Shown: positions 18,947-28,146, counted from the stretch's first letter. The stretch is DNA of 64,000 bases from Nocardia sp. BMG111209 (GCF_000381925.1 NZ_KB907308.1:1550001-1614000), one strand, 5' to 3'. The notes: generated from the sequence alone by a model not told the origin. Numbers and translations are program-made.

Positions 18947-19861
18947 TCAGAGGACCCGTACGACCACGGCGTTGCCCGGCATCCGGGACCACCGCACGTT
19001 CGCACCGGAGTGCGGCGCCTCGATCACCATGCCGTTACCGGCGGCGAGTTGCACGTGCTCGGGCCCGCGCGCGCTGAACGAACTCGCCGGGAACACGAGA
19101 TCCCCCGGCCGGACGTCCGAGGCCGGTATCCGCACACCACTGTAGATCTGTTCGTAGGTGGTACGCGGCAGCACGACGTGACCGCCGGAGGCCTGCGCCA
19201 CCGCGTACTGGGTGAGCCCGGAGCAGTCGAAGCCGCCGCCGCTGGGCCCCCGGGCTCCGCCGCCGCCCCAGACGTACGGCGTACCGACCGCGGCGTTGGC
19301 GGCCCGCACGGCCGAGCCGCCCGCGGTGCCGTCGGAGGGCAGATTGCGCCGTCTGGAGCGGGATCGCCGGGGCCGGGTGGCCGCGACGGTGTGTACCCGC
19401 GCCGGTGTCGCGGCCGGTGGCATGATCTGCGACGCGTGTTTGCGCGCGGCCGCCACATCCGCGTTCACCTGGTCGGCGGCGCGGCCGATCGTGTGCTGCG
19501 CGGCGTCGAGCAGGGCGGCTCCGGCGAAGGGAGTGTCGCCGAGCGAGGTGATCGCCCGTGCCCGGGTACGGAAGTCGGCGATCTGATCCGTCAGTCGGCC
19601 CCGGCCCGTGACGGTACCGTCGGCGGCCGCGCCGACGGCCTTCGCCACGATCACGTCCTTCTGCCCGTGTCCGTCGGCGGCCGTGGACTGCACGCCCCGA
19701 GTATCGGTGTATCCGTTGACCGACCGGCCGGAATGCGCGGTCAAATCTCCCGGGATCGTATTCATTGCAAGTGCTTCGACCGAACTGGGCTGAGCCTGCC
19801 CGTAGAGATCGACCAGCGACTGCAGCACACCGTTCAGATCATCGGCCAGTGCCGGCGCCAT
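18947..19861 (-). CDS. NlpC/P60 peptidoglycan hydrolase
   Basis: The 304-residue protein has a helical N-terminal region (about 1-150), a basic Arg/Ser-rich linker (about 155-180) and a C-terminal NlpC/P60 domain. The domain shows TPYVWGG, the nucleophile Cys213 in FDCSGLTQY, RPGDLVF and the His of PEHVQLAAGNG. Such enzymes cleave stem peptides of peptidoglycan, consistent with opening the wall for a secretion apparatus. No signal peptide is visible, suggesting T7SS export. ATG at 19861 with GGGAGG four bases upstream; the longer frame upstream is the promoter region. Confidence 0.9.
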   Translation of the reverse strand: MAPALADDLNGVLQSLVDLYGQAQPSSVEALAMNTIPGDLTAHSGRSVNGYTDTRGVQSTAADGHGQKDVIVAKAVGAAADGTVTGRGRLTDQIADFRTRARAITSLGDTPFAGAALLDAAQHTIGRAADQVNADVAAARKHASQIMPPAATPARVHTVAATRPRRSRSRRRNLPSDGTAGGSAVRAANAAVGTPYVWGGGGARGPSGGGFDCSGLTQYAVAQASGGHVVLPRTTYEQIYSGVRIPASDVRPGDLVFPASSFSARGPEHVQLAAGNGMVIEAPHSGANVRWSRMPGNAVVVRVL

Positions 19862-19940
19862 TCGACCTCCCGTTCTCGCGGCCCCACTCGAATTGTCCCT
19901 GCGGAAGATCTCATTGTGACGCCTGGCTGCTTTCGTACCG

Positions 19941-19956
19941 TTCCCAATCCTGGGGC
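19941..19956 (-). promoter_or_regulatory. T7SS palindrome variant upstream of the NlpC/P60 gene
   Basis: TTCCCAATCCTGGGGC, 80 bases upstream of the NlpC/P60 start. The left half matches the consensus; the right half is less exact. It shares an intergenic region with the copy at 19998-20013 for the divergent gene. Confidence 0.5.
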
Positions 19957-19997
19957 GGGTCCACCGAACAGCATCGTGGCCAGTCGATTCGGACCGC

Positions 19998-20013
19998 TTC
20001 CCAAGTTCGGGAA
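19998..20013 (+). promoter_or_regulatory. T7SS palindrome upstream of the gene at 20058
   Basis: TTCCCAAGTTCGGGAA, one mismatch in otherwise perfect arms, 44 bases before the start. It is followed at fixed distance by CACAATGAG (20019-20027), a -10-like element also found after the copies at 25431 and 37769. Confidence 0.7.
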
Positions 20014-20057
20014 GACTACACAATGAGGGAGGTCGACAGGGAGGCGGTGAAACACGG

Positions 20058-21227
20058 ATGACGACGGCGACCGGAGTGGGCCAGCACTACGCAACGGTGA
20101 CACTCGTCCGGCCTCCCGGTGGTTCCACGGCGCTGAAGAGCCTCATTTCGATGGCGGAATCCGCCATTCAGACCGCCGTCGATCTGCTGGGCCGCGGCAC
20201 CACTGTCGCCCCGCCTCAGGTCGACGATCTGCTCACCACCGTCCAGTACAACGACCTGGAGCAGGGCGAGACCACCAAGGCCTACAAGGCGGTGCTCGCG
20301 GCGGTCCGGTCCCGCCAGAGCGCCCTGCTGACCTACGACGACACCGTGCTGCAGGCGGCCATCGTGATGTCCGCCGACAAGGACACCTCGCTGTCCGCCA
20401 TCGAATCCGTGATCTCCGAATTGAACACGTTGTTGACCGGAGTCGGGAAGGCGAAGCTCACCCACGCTCAGGAATCGACCCTGATGACCGAGATCGGCCG
20501 GGCGGTGGACGCCGTGTACGAAAAGGTCACCGCGGTCGCGGAACAGAACGCGGCGATGGCGGGTTCCGGCAGCAGTTCCTCGGACGGCGGCTCCTCGGGC
20601 ACATCGTCCGACGGAAGTTCCTCCGACAGTGGATCTTCCGGCCAGGGCACCGGAAGCGGCAGTTCTTCCGGCAGCGGTTCGGCGACCGGCGCCGCCGCCT
20701 CCGATTCGTCCGGCGGCGGGTTGTCCTCGCTGCTTCCCCTGCTGATGATGATTCCGATGGGCGCGATGGAACTCGCGCCCGTCGGGATGGAACTCATGAA
20801 ACGGCAGCAGGACGCGCAGGAAGAGCAGAAGCAACACGACGAGCAGACCGCGGGCCCGGGCGCCGGCGGGCCACCCGGGCCGGGCGCACCGGCGTCGGAA
20901 CAGTCCGCCGACGCTTCCGCCGAGGGCACCGTGTCGGACTCGGAATCCGGAAGCGTCACAGCGCCGCCCGGACCGCCGCCCCCGCCGGCGGCGCAGAATC
21001 CCAGTACGACAACGCCTTCCGGCGACTCCGGCCGTACCGGCGCCGCCCCACCACCGCCGGGCGGCGCTCCGCCGACCGGAACCGTTCCGGCGCCCGATGA
21101 TTCGGGCAATCCCCGGCGGCAGGCCCGGCCGCCGCAGACCGTCCCCATCCCGGCGTCGACCGGGGCCGGCGATCAGGACTATGTCGACGCCGGACAGTAT
21201 CCGGCCGAAGCCGACTCGGGGATCTGA
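20058..21227 (+). CDS. Helical-domain protein with Ser/Gly linker, Met-rich hydrophobic segment and Pro-rich tail
   Basis: The 389-residue product has a helical N-terminal domain (about 1-170), a Ser/Gly/Asp-rich linker (about 172-225), then LSSLLPLLMMIPMGAMEL (about 229-246), a short Gln/Glu/Lys stretch and a Pro-rich acidic tail. No enzyme motif is present. The domain order is shared with the products at 21352, 33779, 35328, 37938 and 39114. It is the only accessory gene here transcribed divergently from the NlpC operon, with its own palindrome. Probably a T7SS substrate or accessory surface protein. Confidence 0.75.
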   Translation: MTTATGVGQHYATVTLVRPPGGSTALKSLISMAESAIQTAVDLLGRGTTVAPPQVDDLLTTVQYNDLEQGETTKAYKAVLAAVRSRQSALLTYDDTVLQAAIVMSADKDTSLSAIESVISELNTLLTGVGKAKLTHAQESTLMTEIGRAVDAVYEKVTAVAEQNAAMAGSGSSSSDGGSSGTSSDGSSSDSGSSGQGTGSGSSSGSGSATGAAASDSSGGGLSSLLPLLMMIPMGAMELAPVGMELMKRQQDAQEEQKQHDEQTAGPGAGGPPGPGAPASEQSADASAEGTVSDSESGSVTAPPGPPPPPAAQNPSTTTPSGDSGRTGAAPPPPGGAPPTGTVPAPDDSGNPRRQARPPQTVPIPASTGAGDQDYVDAGQYPAEADSGI

Positions 21228-21351
21228 TCCCTCCCGGCGCCGGATCGGGAATTCGACCCGGCTCCGGGATCCGGCCCCGGCCGGGGAACGTGGCGCGACA
21301 ATTGCGGTGCGGGCACCCGGGTACCGTTGCGGCGCGATCGAATCGGTCCCG

Positions 21352-23475
21352 CTAGGTCGAACCGGTCGCGACCGCGGCACCCCGGCCCGACGGCGCGGTG
21401 ACCTGTTGCACGCCGGGAGCGGCCGGGCTCGGCTGCGCGTTCTGCGGCTGCTGCCCCGGACTTCCGGCCGCCGGCGGCTGCGCGGTGGTGGACGGCTGCA
21501 CGTCCGCGCCGCTGGGATGATAGAAACCGCGGAAATCGCCGTACCCGCCCTGACCACCGTCCGGCGGATTCTGCGGATCCAGCGGCACCAGATGCCCGTT
21601 CGCGACCATCTGCAACGAGCCGTTGTCGACGACCACGACCGCACTACGGTTGTCCCACTGCACCACGTCGCCGGTGTGCAGGTGCGAACTGTCGATCTGG
21701 TTCCACGGACTTCCGGGCGTCGCCTGGCCCGGCGTGCCCTCGTAGGCGGCGCGGGCGTCGCTGCCGTTGGGATTGTTGAGTTCGTGATTCACGGCACCGG
21801 CCACCACGGACGACACCTGCTGCGTGGACCCGTCCGGAAGTTTCATGCTCACATCGGATTTCGCGCCGGCCACGGTCGGCGGCGCGGATCCGTCGGCGGA
21901 AACCGGAACGGGCACTGCCGCATTCGGATCGGTGGTGGCGGGCACCACCTGCGGCGTGCCGTCCGGTCCCACCACCATCTGGCCCTGGCCGTCGCCGTAC
22001 GGCTGGCCCTGACCGTCGACGCCCTGCTCGCGTTCCCGGCGCTCCTTCTCCTTCTCCTTGCGCTGATCCTCCTGCTGCATCTGCTGGAGGATCATCTGCA
22101 CGATCGAAGGCAGGATCATCAGCGGCATCATCAACAGCATCAGCATGCTGCTGTCCATGCCGCCGCCGGAGGCGGAACCCGTCGAGGCGCCGGTGGCGTC
22201 GACGCCGCTGGAAGCCGTTCCGGTGGAACCGGTGTCGGTACCGGTACCGGAGCCGCCGTCCGTGCCGCCACCGCCGGTGGTACCGCTGCCCGAGGTCGAA
22301 CCGCTGGTGGAACCGGAGGCCGAGGTCGAACCGCTGGTGGAACCGGAGGCCGAGGTCGAACCGCTCGAGGAACCGGACCCCGAGGTCGAACCGCTGGTGG
22401 ACGACGAGGTGCTGTTCGACGCCTGCCCGGCCTCGAATCCCTTCTTGTAGCCGTCCTTGACGCCCTGATCGTAGGTCGGGTTCTTGTCGCCGATATCGTG
22501 TGCGGCTTCCTCCATCGCCTTGTTCGCCTCGGCGACTCGATCACTCGCGTTCCCGAGCTGTGTGTTGATCTTCTCGACGAGGCCGTTCTCCGCCCGGCTG
22601 GCGGCTTGAGCGGCATGAATCTGGTTCATGTCGTTCGTATCACCGGCGGTCGTTATCCTCCGGATGATGGTTTTCTCCGCCGTCTTCAGATCCGTGTTCA
22701 GCGAGTCGTAGTAGCCGTTGATCTTCGTCAGCGCGGTCTTGGCCACCGCCGGAAGGTCTTTCATCTTGACGCCGACATAGTGGTCGCCGTACTGCAGGCC
22801 GGACGCGATCTCTTTCGCCTTGTCGAGATTGATCGTGTAGTAGGTGCCCATGCTGGACGTACCCTTGATCTCCAAACTGTCCGACTTCGGATCCGTCGAC
22901 GGAGTCAACAGCTTGGAAACATCGGGCACGTCGGAGGGATGTCCGGCCTGAAGCGGATCCGTCAGGGACTGGAATACCTTCTGAGCCACGTCCAGCAGTG
23001 CGAACAACGTGTCCGATCCGCCCTGCGGGTGATACAGGTAATACGGTCCCAGGTCGGTCGGCGAGAACAGGTTCACCTTCGTACCGCCGGCCGCGTCGGA
23101 CGAGACGGATCCGTCGGGGTTGAGGGTGAGCTTCACCTGGGAGTTGTTGAGAAACCCGTATTTGATCGCGGCCGGATCGGTCTTGCCGTAATCGGCGAGG
23201 ATCGAGCCGTCCGAATTCACCAGGTAGAGGTTTCCGTCGTAACCGACCTCCACTCCACCCAGCGTGAGATTATCCGGCAGCGAATCGTGGTAATGCGGTT
23301 CCCAGGTCTTCACTTCGCCGTACTTGGGGCTCCACAACATAACCGATCCGCCGGGCTCGGAGATCAGTCTGTACTCGTCGTCGCCACTGCCCACGGTGAG
23401 ATATTTGCCGGGCGGCAGTGTCTCTGTGTTGCCCAGCGAATCCGCAGGATATTTGGGTTCCGGAAGGCCGCCCAT
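21352..23475 (-). CDS. Large T7SS-associated protein with paralogous C-terminal domain and Met-rich core
   Basis: The 707-residue product has several parts. They are a beta-rich N-terminal region (about 1-150), a helical region (about 180-360), a 30-bp-repeat-coded Ser/Thr/Gly linker, the segment MLMLLMMPLMILPSIVQMI (about 445-463), a charged Lys/Glu stretch and a C-terminal domain (about 540-660). The last begins LPDGSTQQV and contains HTGDVVQWDN. The C-terminal domain is clearly related to that of the protein at 35328-36983. ATG at 23475 shares one base with the upstream stop, so it is translationally coupled to the gene before it. Function unknown. Confidence 0.78.
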   Translation of the reverse strand: MGGLPEPKYPADSLGNTETLPPGKYLTVGSGDDEYRLISEPGGSVMLWSPKYGEVKTWEPHYHDSLPDNLTLGGVEVGYDGNLYLVNSDGSILADYGKTDPAAIKYGFLNNSQVKLTLNPDGSVSSDAAGGTKVNLFSPTDLGPYYLYHPQGGSDTLFALLDVAQKVFQSLTDPLQAGHPSDVPDVSKLLTPSTDPKSDSLEIKGTSSMGTYYTINLDKAKEIASGLQYGDHYVGVKMKDLPAVAKTALTKINGYYDSLNTDLKTAEKTIIRRITTAGDTNDMNQIHAAQAASRAENGLVEKINTQLGNASDRVAEANKAMEEAAHDIGDKNPTYDQGVKDGYKKGFEAGQASNSTSSSTSGSTSGSGSSSGSTSASGSTSGSTSASGSTSGSTSGSGTTGGGGTDGGSGTGTDTGSTGTASSGVDATGASTGSASGGGMDSSMLMLLMMPLMILPSIVQMILQQMQQEDQRKEKEKERREREQGVDGQGQPYGDGQGQMVVGPDGTPQVVPATTDPNAAVPVPVSADGSAPPTVAGAKSDVSMKLPDGSTQQVSSVVAGAVNHELNNPNGSDARAAYEGTPGQATPGSPWNQIDSSHLHTGDVVQWDNRSAVVVVDNGSLQMVANGHLVPLDPQNPPDGGQGGYGDFRGFYHPSGADVQPSTTAQPPAAGSPGQQPQNAQPSPAAPGVQQVTAPSGRGAAVATGST
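22291..22400 (-). repeat. 30-bp tandem repeat in the Ser/Gly linker
   Basis: Three full 30-bp units (22291-22320, 22321-22350, 22351-22380) and a partial fourth starting at 22381 begin CGAGGTCGAACCGCT. They encode repeated SGSTS(A/G)SGSTSG-type sequence. Near identity at the DNA level suggests recent expansion by slippage. Confidence 0.85.
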
Positions 23476-25382
23476 CAGAACCTGTCCGTAGCCACACTCG
23501 GCGGCGTATCCGCCTGCGGCGCACTGACTCCGGTCCGCGGCGGGATCGCACCGGCCGCCGGTCCGTCGGTGACCGGAGCGGCCACCGTACCCGACACCGT
23601 CTGCACCGCGACCCGCTCCTCGGGCGCGGCCACCGCGGCCGGGGCCGCCACGAACTGCGGGTGCGCCGTGATCTGGTCGTACACGTAGAGCGCGTCGCGC
23701 AGCGTCTGCCGCGACTCGCCGCCGCCCGCCAGCAGCAAGGCCAATTCGTTGCAGCGCCGCTCGAAGACCATGGTGCGCAGCACGGCTCCCTCGTCGTCGA
23801 TGCGCAGCCCGCCCAGGTCCACCCGGCCGACGTCGACGCGGCGGGACAGCATGGACGCGGCCAGCAGATCGTCGGCGTCGCGCAACTGATCCCAGAGCAT
23901 CCGCTGCACCGGCTGCCCGGCCTGCACCATCGCCAGGATGCGGCCGCGTACCGCGCGGGCCTCGACGGCCTCCGGCGGGGTGGCCGTCGAACGGCCCACC
24001 TGCGCGTGCGCCTCGGTGGCCAGGGTCAGGCATCGCGCGCGGACTGCCGAATCCGGAACCGTCGCAACCCTTTCCAAGGCCGCGGCCGAGCCGAACAGGC
24101 CCAGCCGGTCGACGGTGTCCGGGGTCGGATGACGCAGGTCGACGTCGTACATCGGACCGACCATGCCCTGCATCGGCACATCGTTCATCTGCATGCGCAG
24201 ACCGGAGTCGATCGGCAGGGAGGACACCAGCGCCGAAAGCTTCGCCCCGGCCTTCGGTCCCCACGACAACCCGAACTCCACCAGCACCCGGGCCGGATCG
24301 GCCACACCCTCCCACGGCGACCCGCCGTCGGCCGCGAGCAGTTCGTCCCACATCCACGGGCTGGACACCTCGCGGGGCAGGAACAGCCCGGCCGGCAACC
24401 AGCCGCGGCCCTCGTTGGACGTGATGAACACGCCGGCCCCGGCCGGACCGCGCATCACCGAAACCGCCCAGTTCATCCCGACCGGCGAATCGACCGCCGC
24501 GAGCACCGCACCCAGCAGGGTGCGGGCCAGGACGAGATCGCTGCTCGCGTCCGCGTTCACGACATAATCCGGCTCGCGGTCCCGGTTCGCCGCGGCGGCG
24601 ACCGCCGCCGCGAACGGGCTCATCATCGGCATCGGCGCGCCGACACCGGCACCGTCGCCCGTGCCGTCGGTCTGCGCCTGCGCGCCCGCCGTCGGGCCCG
24701 ACGGCGGACCGGAGGGCCCACCGCGGCCGTCGTCGCCGACACCGGCCATCACGCCGGGACCGCCGGTCCCGCCCACGCTGTCCGGCCCGGACACCGGTGG
24801 CCGATCGTTGAGGAACGGCGCCTGGGCGCCCTGGCCCGGCAGGCTCGGCGACTCACCACCGGGACCGGCGGGCGACTCGCCACCGGGTCCGCCCCCGGGA
24901 CCGCCACCGGGTCCACCGCCGGGAGGACCACCGGCCGGTCCGCCGGCGGGGCCACCACCGGGTCCACCGCCGGGTCCGCCGGGGGGAGCACCGACCGGTC
25001 CCCCGTCGTGGCCGATCGGCGAGGTGTCGGGCTGCGAGTGGCTCGGGTCGGTCGGGATGTGGTCGCCGAACGGGTTCGCGGCGCCGCCGATCGATTTGGC
25101 GCCGTGCTGGTCGGCCAATTCGTAGGCGTGCGCGGCGTCCCGCAGCGCCTTCGCGGTCTTGTCGTGATCGCCCGCCATCGCCTCACCGGCGTGCTGCCGG
25201 GCGGTGTAGTAACTCTCGAGCGCATGCCGGACCGGATCGGCGATCTTCCCGTAACTGTCCTGGAATCCGTCCAGCCACGCACGCGGGGGTTTGGCCCACT
25301 CCCGGGTGTCCGCCGCCGCGCGATCGTGCTGGTTCGCCAGATGCCGCAGTACCTCAGGGTCGATATCCAAGCGGTCAGGCAT
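23475..25382 (-). CDS. T7SS-associated protein with DUF5631/DUF5632-like C-terminal half
   Basis: The 635-residue product has a helical N-terminus (about 1-100, MPDRLDIDPEVLRHLANQH), a Gly/Pro-rich linker (about 125-245) and a structured C-terminal half. The latter contains DLVLARTLLGAVLAAV, TSNEGRGWLPAGLFLPREVS and FERRCNELALLLA. It aligns by eye with the C-terminal half of the product at 29457-32054. From memory it resembles the DUF5632-DUF5631 region of mycobacterial proteins such as Rv2082; I could not search this. First gene of a two-gene unit with 21352. A palindrome ends 49 bases upstream of the ATG at 25382. Confidence 0.75.
   Translation of the reverse strand: MPDRLDIDPEVLRHLANQHDRAAADTREWAKPPRAWLDGFQDSYGKIADPVRHALESYYTARQHAGEAMAGDHDKTAKALRDAAHAYELADQHGAKSIGGAANPFGDHIPTDPSHSQPDTSPIGHDGGPVGAPPGGPGGGPGGGPAGGPAGGPPGGGPGGGPGGGPGGESPAGPGGESPSLPGQGAQAPFLNDRPPVSGPDSVGGTGGPGVMAGVGDDGRGGPSGPPSGPTAGAQAQTDGTGDGAGVGAPMPMMSPFAAAVAAAANRDREPDYVVNADASSDLVLARTLLGAVLAAVDSPVGMNWAVSVMRGPAGAGVFITSNEGRGWLPAGLFLPREVSSPWMWDELLAADGGSPWEGVADPARVLVEFGLSWGPKAGAKLSALVSSLPIDSGLRMQMNDVPMQGMVGPMYDVDLRHPTPDTVDRLGLFGSAAALERVATVPDSAVRARCLTLATEAHAQVGRSTATPPEAVEARAVRGRILAMVQAGQPVQRMLWDQLRDADDLLAASMLSRRVDVGRVDLGGLRIDDEGAVLRTMVFERRCNELALLLAGGGESRQTLRDALYVYDQITAHPQFVAAPAAVAAPEERVAVQTVSGTVAAPVTDGPAAGAIPPRTGVSAPQADTPPSVATDRF
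24881..24993 (-). repeat. Low-complexity GGP repeat coding tract
   Basis: Imperfect 9- to 12-bp units encode GGPGGG/GGPAGG repeats in the linker of the DUF5631-like protein. Confidence 0.65.
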
Positions 25383-25430
25383 GTGCGATCAACTCCCTTC
25401 GGCCACCCCGACTCGACTCATTGTCGAGCC

Positions 25431-25447
25431 TTCCCAATCGTGGGGAA
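25431..25447 (-). promoter_or_regulatory. T7SS palindrome upstream of the operon at 25382
   Basis: TTCCCAATCGTGGGGAA within the 263-base gap between two divergent genes. On the minus strand GGGAA is followed at fixed distance by GACAATGAG, as at 19998. The site could also affect the plus-strand YbaB-like gene, whose start is 198 bases away. Confidence 0.7.
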
Positions 25448-25645
25448 CGAATTCGGACCGCGGCGCCGCTCCTGATACGGGAACACGAGTGCGGCCGGCC
25501 GCACTACGATCAGCTGATCCGGCACAATCGCCGGCGCGAGTTCACGCACCCGATCCGGTGTGGACCACGACCACGGGACCATTTTCCGGTGCGCCGACCG
25601 AGCCGAGTCGATGCCCGAATCTCGCACGCGCAAGGAGTTGTTCGT

Positions 25646-26077
25646 ATGGACCGCTGGGAACGTGAGGGATTGCGTTCGGCCAACAACGGACTGCGTAATC
25701 AGGTCGACCGGATGACGGACGATTTCGAAGAGCAGCGCGACAAGCTGGCGCAGGCCTACCGGCAGGTGGAAAGCCTTCGGCTACAGGCGATCTCGGCGGA
25801 TCAGCTGGCGGAGGTGGTCGTCGACGGCAGCGGTGTGGTGGCCGAGGTGCGATTGACCGCGGCGGCGACGCGCGCCACGCCGGAACAGTTGGGCCGATCG
25901 ATCACCGAGGCGGCGCGCGAGGCCGCGCGGCTGGCCGCCGAGCGCGTGGCCGCGCTCACCGCCGAGGCTGCCTCCGGGTTGGAATCCTTGCCCGATCTGA
26001 CGGATTTCGCACCGGAAGCGCCGAGCCTGCGCTCGATCCGGGACTGGCTCGGCCGGACGGGCGAGGATCGGCCGTAA
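25646..26077 (+). CDS. YbaB/EbfC-family protein, EspL-like
   Basis: A 143-residue protein with an N-terminal coiled-coil helix (about 1-45) and a YbaB-type core. In the core a beta-rich segment (AEVVVDGSGVVAEVRLT, about 50-66) is followed by a long helix. YbaB/EbfC proteins are dimeric DNA-associated proteins; in ESX-1 loci EspL belongs to this family and stabilises secreted partners. AAGGAG lies 9 bases before the ATG. It is convergent with the MFS gene (8-base gap). Confidence 0.78.
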   Translation: MDRWEREGLRSANNGLRNQVDRMTDDFEEQRDKLAQAYRQVESLRLQAISADQLAEVVVDGSGVVAEVRLTAAATRATPEQLGRSITEAAREAARLAAERVAALTAEAASGLESLPDLTDFAPEAPSLRSIRDWLGRTGEDRP

Positions 26078-26085
26078 TCGCGGGC

Positions 26086-27504
26086 TCAGCGCCGGCCGCG
26101 CCGCGGCACGGTCGCGGCCAGTGCGGCCGCGGCCAGCAGCGCACCGGCACAGATCCACAAGGCCGAGGCGAATCCGGCGCCGACCGCGTCGAATCCGGAC
26201 CGACCGGAGATTCCCACCAGTGCGGGCAGGCCGGCCACGGCGAGCAGGCTCGCGGCGCGGGCCGCGGCGGTGTTCACCCCGGACGCGGCGCCGACCTCCG
26301 GGCCCCGGATCGAGGTGAACAGCGCCGAGGTCAACGGCGCGACGAACAGCGCGAATCCCGCGCCGACGGCCAGCGCCCCGGGCAGCACACCACCGCAATA
26401 CGAAGTGCTGCTGCCTATTCCGGTGAGCAGCATCGCGCCGCCGGCGGCCACCACCAGCCCGGCCGCCATGGGCGCGGACGGGCCGTGCCGATGCGCGGAT
26501 CGCTGCGCCCAGCCCGACAGGGCCGGGGCGAGTGCCGCGATCGGGGCCGTGGCCGCACCGGCGGCGAGCGCGGAATACCCTGCGACCGTCTGCAATTGCC
26601 AGCCGAGCAGGAATTGGATACCGCCCAGCGCCCCGTAGGCCAGCACGGTGACCACGGTCAGCATGCCGAAGACCCGGCCGCGGAACAGCGTGCGGGGTAT
26701 CAGTGGATATCTGCCGCGTACCTGCCGCGCCACGAACATCGCGAGCAGCACCGCCCCGGGCAGCAACAGGACCGGACGTCCCGCGATCAGTCCGTAGGTC
26801 GGAATCGCCAGCCCCGCGACGAGCAACGACGCCCCGGGCACATCCACGCGATCGGCTCCGACGATTCGGGATTCGGGCATCGGCAACAATGCCGTGCCCG
26901 CCGCGAGCAACGCCGGCGGCAGTTCGAGCAGGAACACCGTCCGCCAGCCGAGGACCTCCAGCAGCCGGCCACCGAGCACCGGCCCGGCGGCGGTGACGAT
27001 CCCGGTCGCCCCGGTCCACACCCCGATCGCCGTGTTCAGGTCGCGTGGATCGATGGCAGCCGAGAGTACGGCCAGACTGCCCGGCGTCACCAGCGCCGCC
27101 GCGGCGCCCTGCGCCACCCGCGCGGCGATCAGCGTGTCCAGATTCGGGGCCAGCGCGCACAGCAGCGAAGCGACCGCGAAACCCACCGCGCCCCAGACGA
27201 ATATGCGTTTGCGGCCGAATCGGTCCCCGAGTGAGCCGCCGGGCAGCAACAGTGCCGCCAGCGCCACGGTGTAGGCGCCGATCACCCATTGCATCCCGGC
27301 GACATCGGTGTGCAGCGCGGCGCCGATGTGCGGCACCGCGACCGGGGTCAGTCCGGCATCCAGCCCGGCGGCCGACCAGCCGAGCACGGTGGCTGCCACC
27401 ACCCGCAACCCGGTGGCGGATCGCAACCGGACCGGCATGGGCAGGCGTGGCAACGGCACCGTGACGTCGGCACCGGCGGTGGTGGCCTCGACGGCCTCGA
27501 TCAC
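26086..27504 (-). CDS. MFS drug/metabolite exporter, DHA-type
   Basis: The 472-residue protein has at least twelve hydrophobic helices and the MFS motif GGSLGDRFGRKRIF between the second and third. It resembles proton-coupled multidrug exporters. The frame is intact. Its ATG at 27504 overlaps the stop of the egtD-like pseudogene by 4 bases, showing it was the last gene of an operon ATP-grasp ligase, methyltransferase, exporter. The upstream genes are broken, so its original substrate is probably no longer made by them. Confidence 0.85.
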   Translation of the reverse strand: MIEAVEATTAGADVTVPLPRLPMPVRLRSATGLRVVAATVLGWSAAGLDAGLTPVAVPHIGAALHTDVAGMQWVIGAYTVALAALLLPGGSLGDRFGRKRIFVWGAVGFAVASLLCALAPNLDTLIAARVAQGAAAALVTPGSLAVLSAAIDPRDLNTAIGVWTGATGIVTAAGPVLGGRLLEVLGWRTVFLLELPPALLAAGTALLPMPESRIVGADRVDVPGASLLVAGLAIPTYGLIAGRPVLLLPGAVLLAMFVARQVRGRYPLIPRTLFRGRVFGMLTVVTVLAYGALGGIQFLLGWQLQTVAGYSALAAGAATAPIAALAPALSGWAQRSAHRHGPSAPMAAGLVVAAGGAMLLTGIGSSTSYCGGVLPGALAVGAGFALFVAPLTSALFTSIRGPEVGAASGVNTAAARAASLLAVAGLPALVGISGRSGFDAVGAGFASALWICAGALLAAAALAATVPRRGRR

Positions 27505-28146
27505 CGCGTGCTGCCGAGCACCAGTGCGAACCGGTCGTCGGGATCGGTCCAGCTGCGCTCTGTCCGGAAACCGGCCTCGTCCAGTTCGGCCCGGAACGCG
27601 TCCAGCCGGAATTTGGCCGAGATCTCGGTGCGTATCTGCTCACCCGCGGCGAACGGAACCGCAAGTCCGAGCTCGCGGAGGACGACCGTATGCTCCTCGA
27701 TCGCCTCGAGCCGCATCTCGATCCACTCGTTCTCGCTGTCCCACAACGCGATGTGCCGGAACCGATCCAGGACGAAGTCGGCGCCGAGCCGTTCGTTCAT
27801 CACGCGTAACACGTTGCGGTTGAACTCCGCGGTGACCCCGGCGGCGTCGTCGTAGGCGGGCACCATGACCGCCGGGTCGACGGCCAGGCCGACACCGAGC
27901 AACAGCTGCTCGCCCGGGTCCAGGATCGCATGTACCGGCGCGCAGCAGGGCTCGCTCGGTGCGGGTCGGGTGGTACTCCGGCAGCTCGGTGATGGCGTCG
28001 AACAGCTTGCTGCCGCGCGCGTCGTAGAACCACTTGGAGGGCAGCGATTTCCGACTCGCTGTCAGTCCGGTGCGGACATCGGCGCGCAGGGCCGCGTCCA
28101 GATCGTCGTCGGAGAGTTGCACATCTGTGCGGGCGACAGTCGACAC
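27501..28146 (-). pseudogene. egtD-like SAM-dependent histidine methyltransferase, internal deletion and frameshift
   Basis: The N-terminal part (GTG at 28146, AAAGGA upstream) reads like EgtD: KSLPSKWFYDARGSKLFDAI and LPEYHPTRTERALLRA. The C-terminal part in another frame also reads like EgtD: ILDPGEQLLLGVGLAVDP, PAYDDAAGVTAEFNRNVL and SAKFRLDAF. The two join near 27930-27940. About 110 residues present in EgtD, including the glycine-rich SAM-binding loop, are missing. The span of 646 bases is not a multiple of three. EgtD trimethylates histidine in ergothioneine synthesis; this copy lies outside an egtABCD operon and could have made another betaine. It cannot give an active enzyme as read. 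Confidence 0.85.

Noticed and set aside
21228-21351. GC-rich hairpin between convergent genes
   Set aside because: CCCCGGCCGGGG near 21280 is a short palindrome without a loop; it is too weak to call a terminator.
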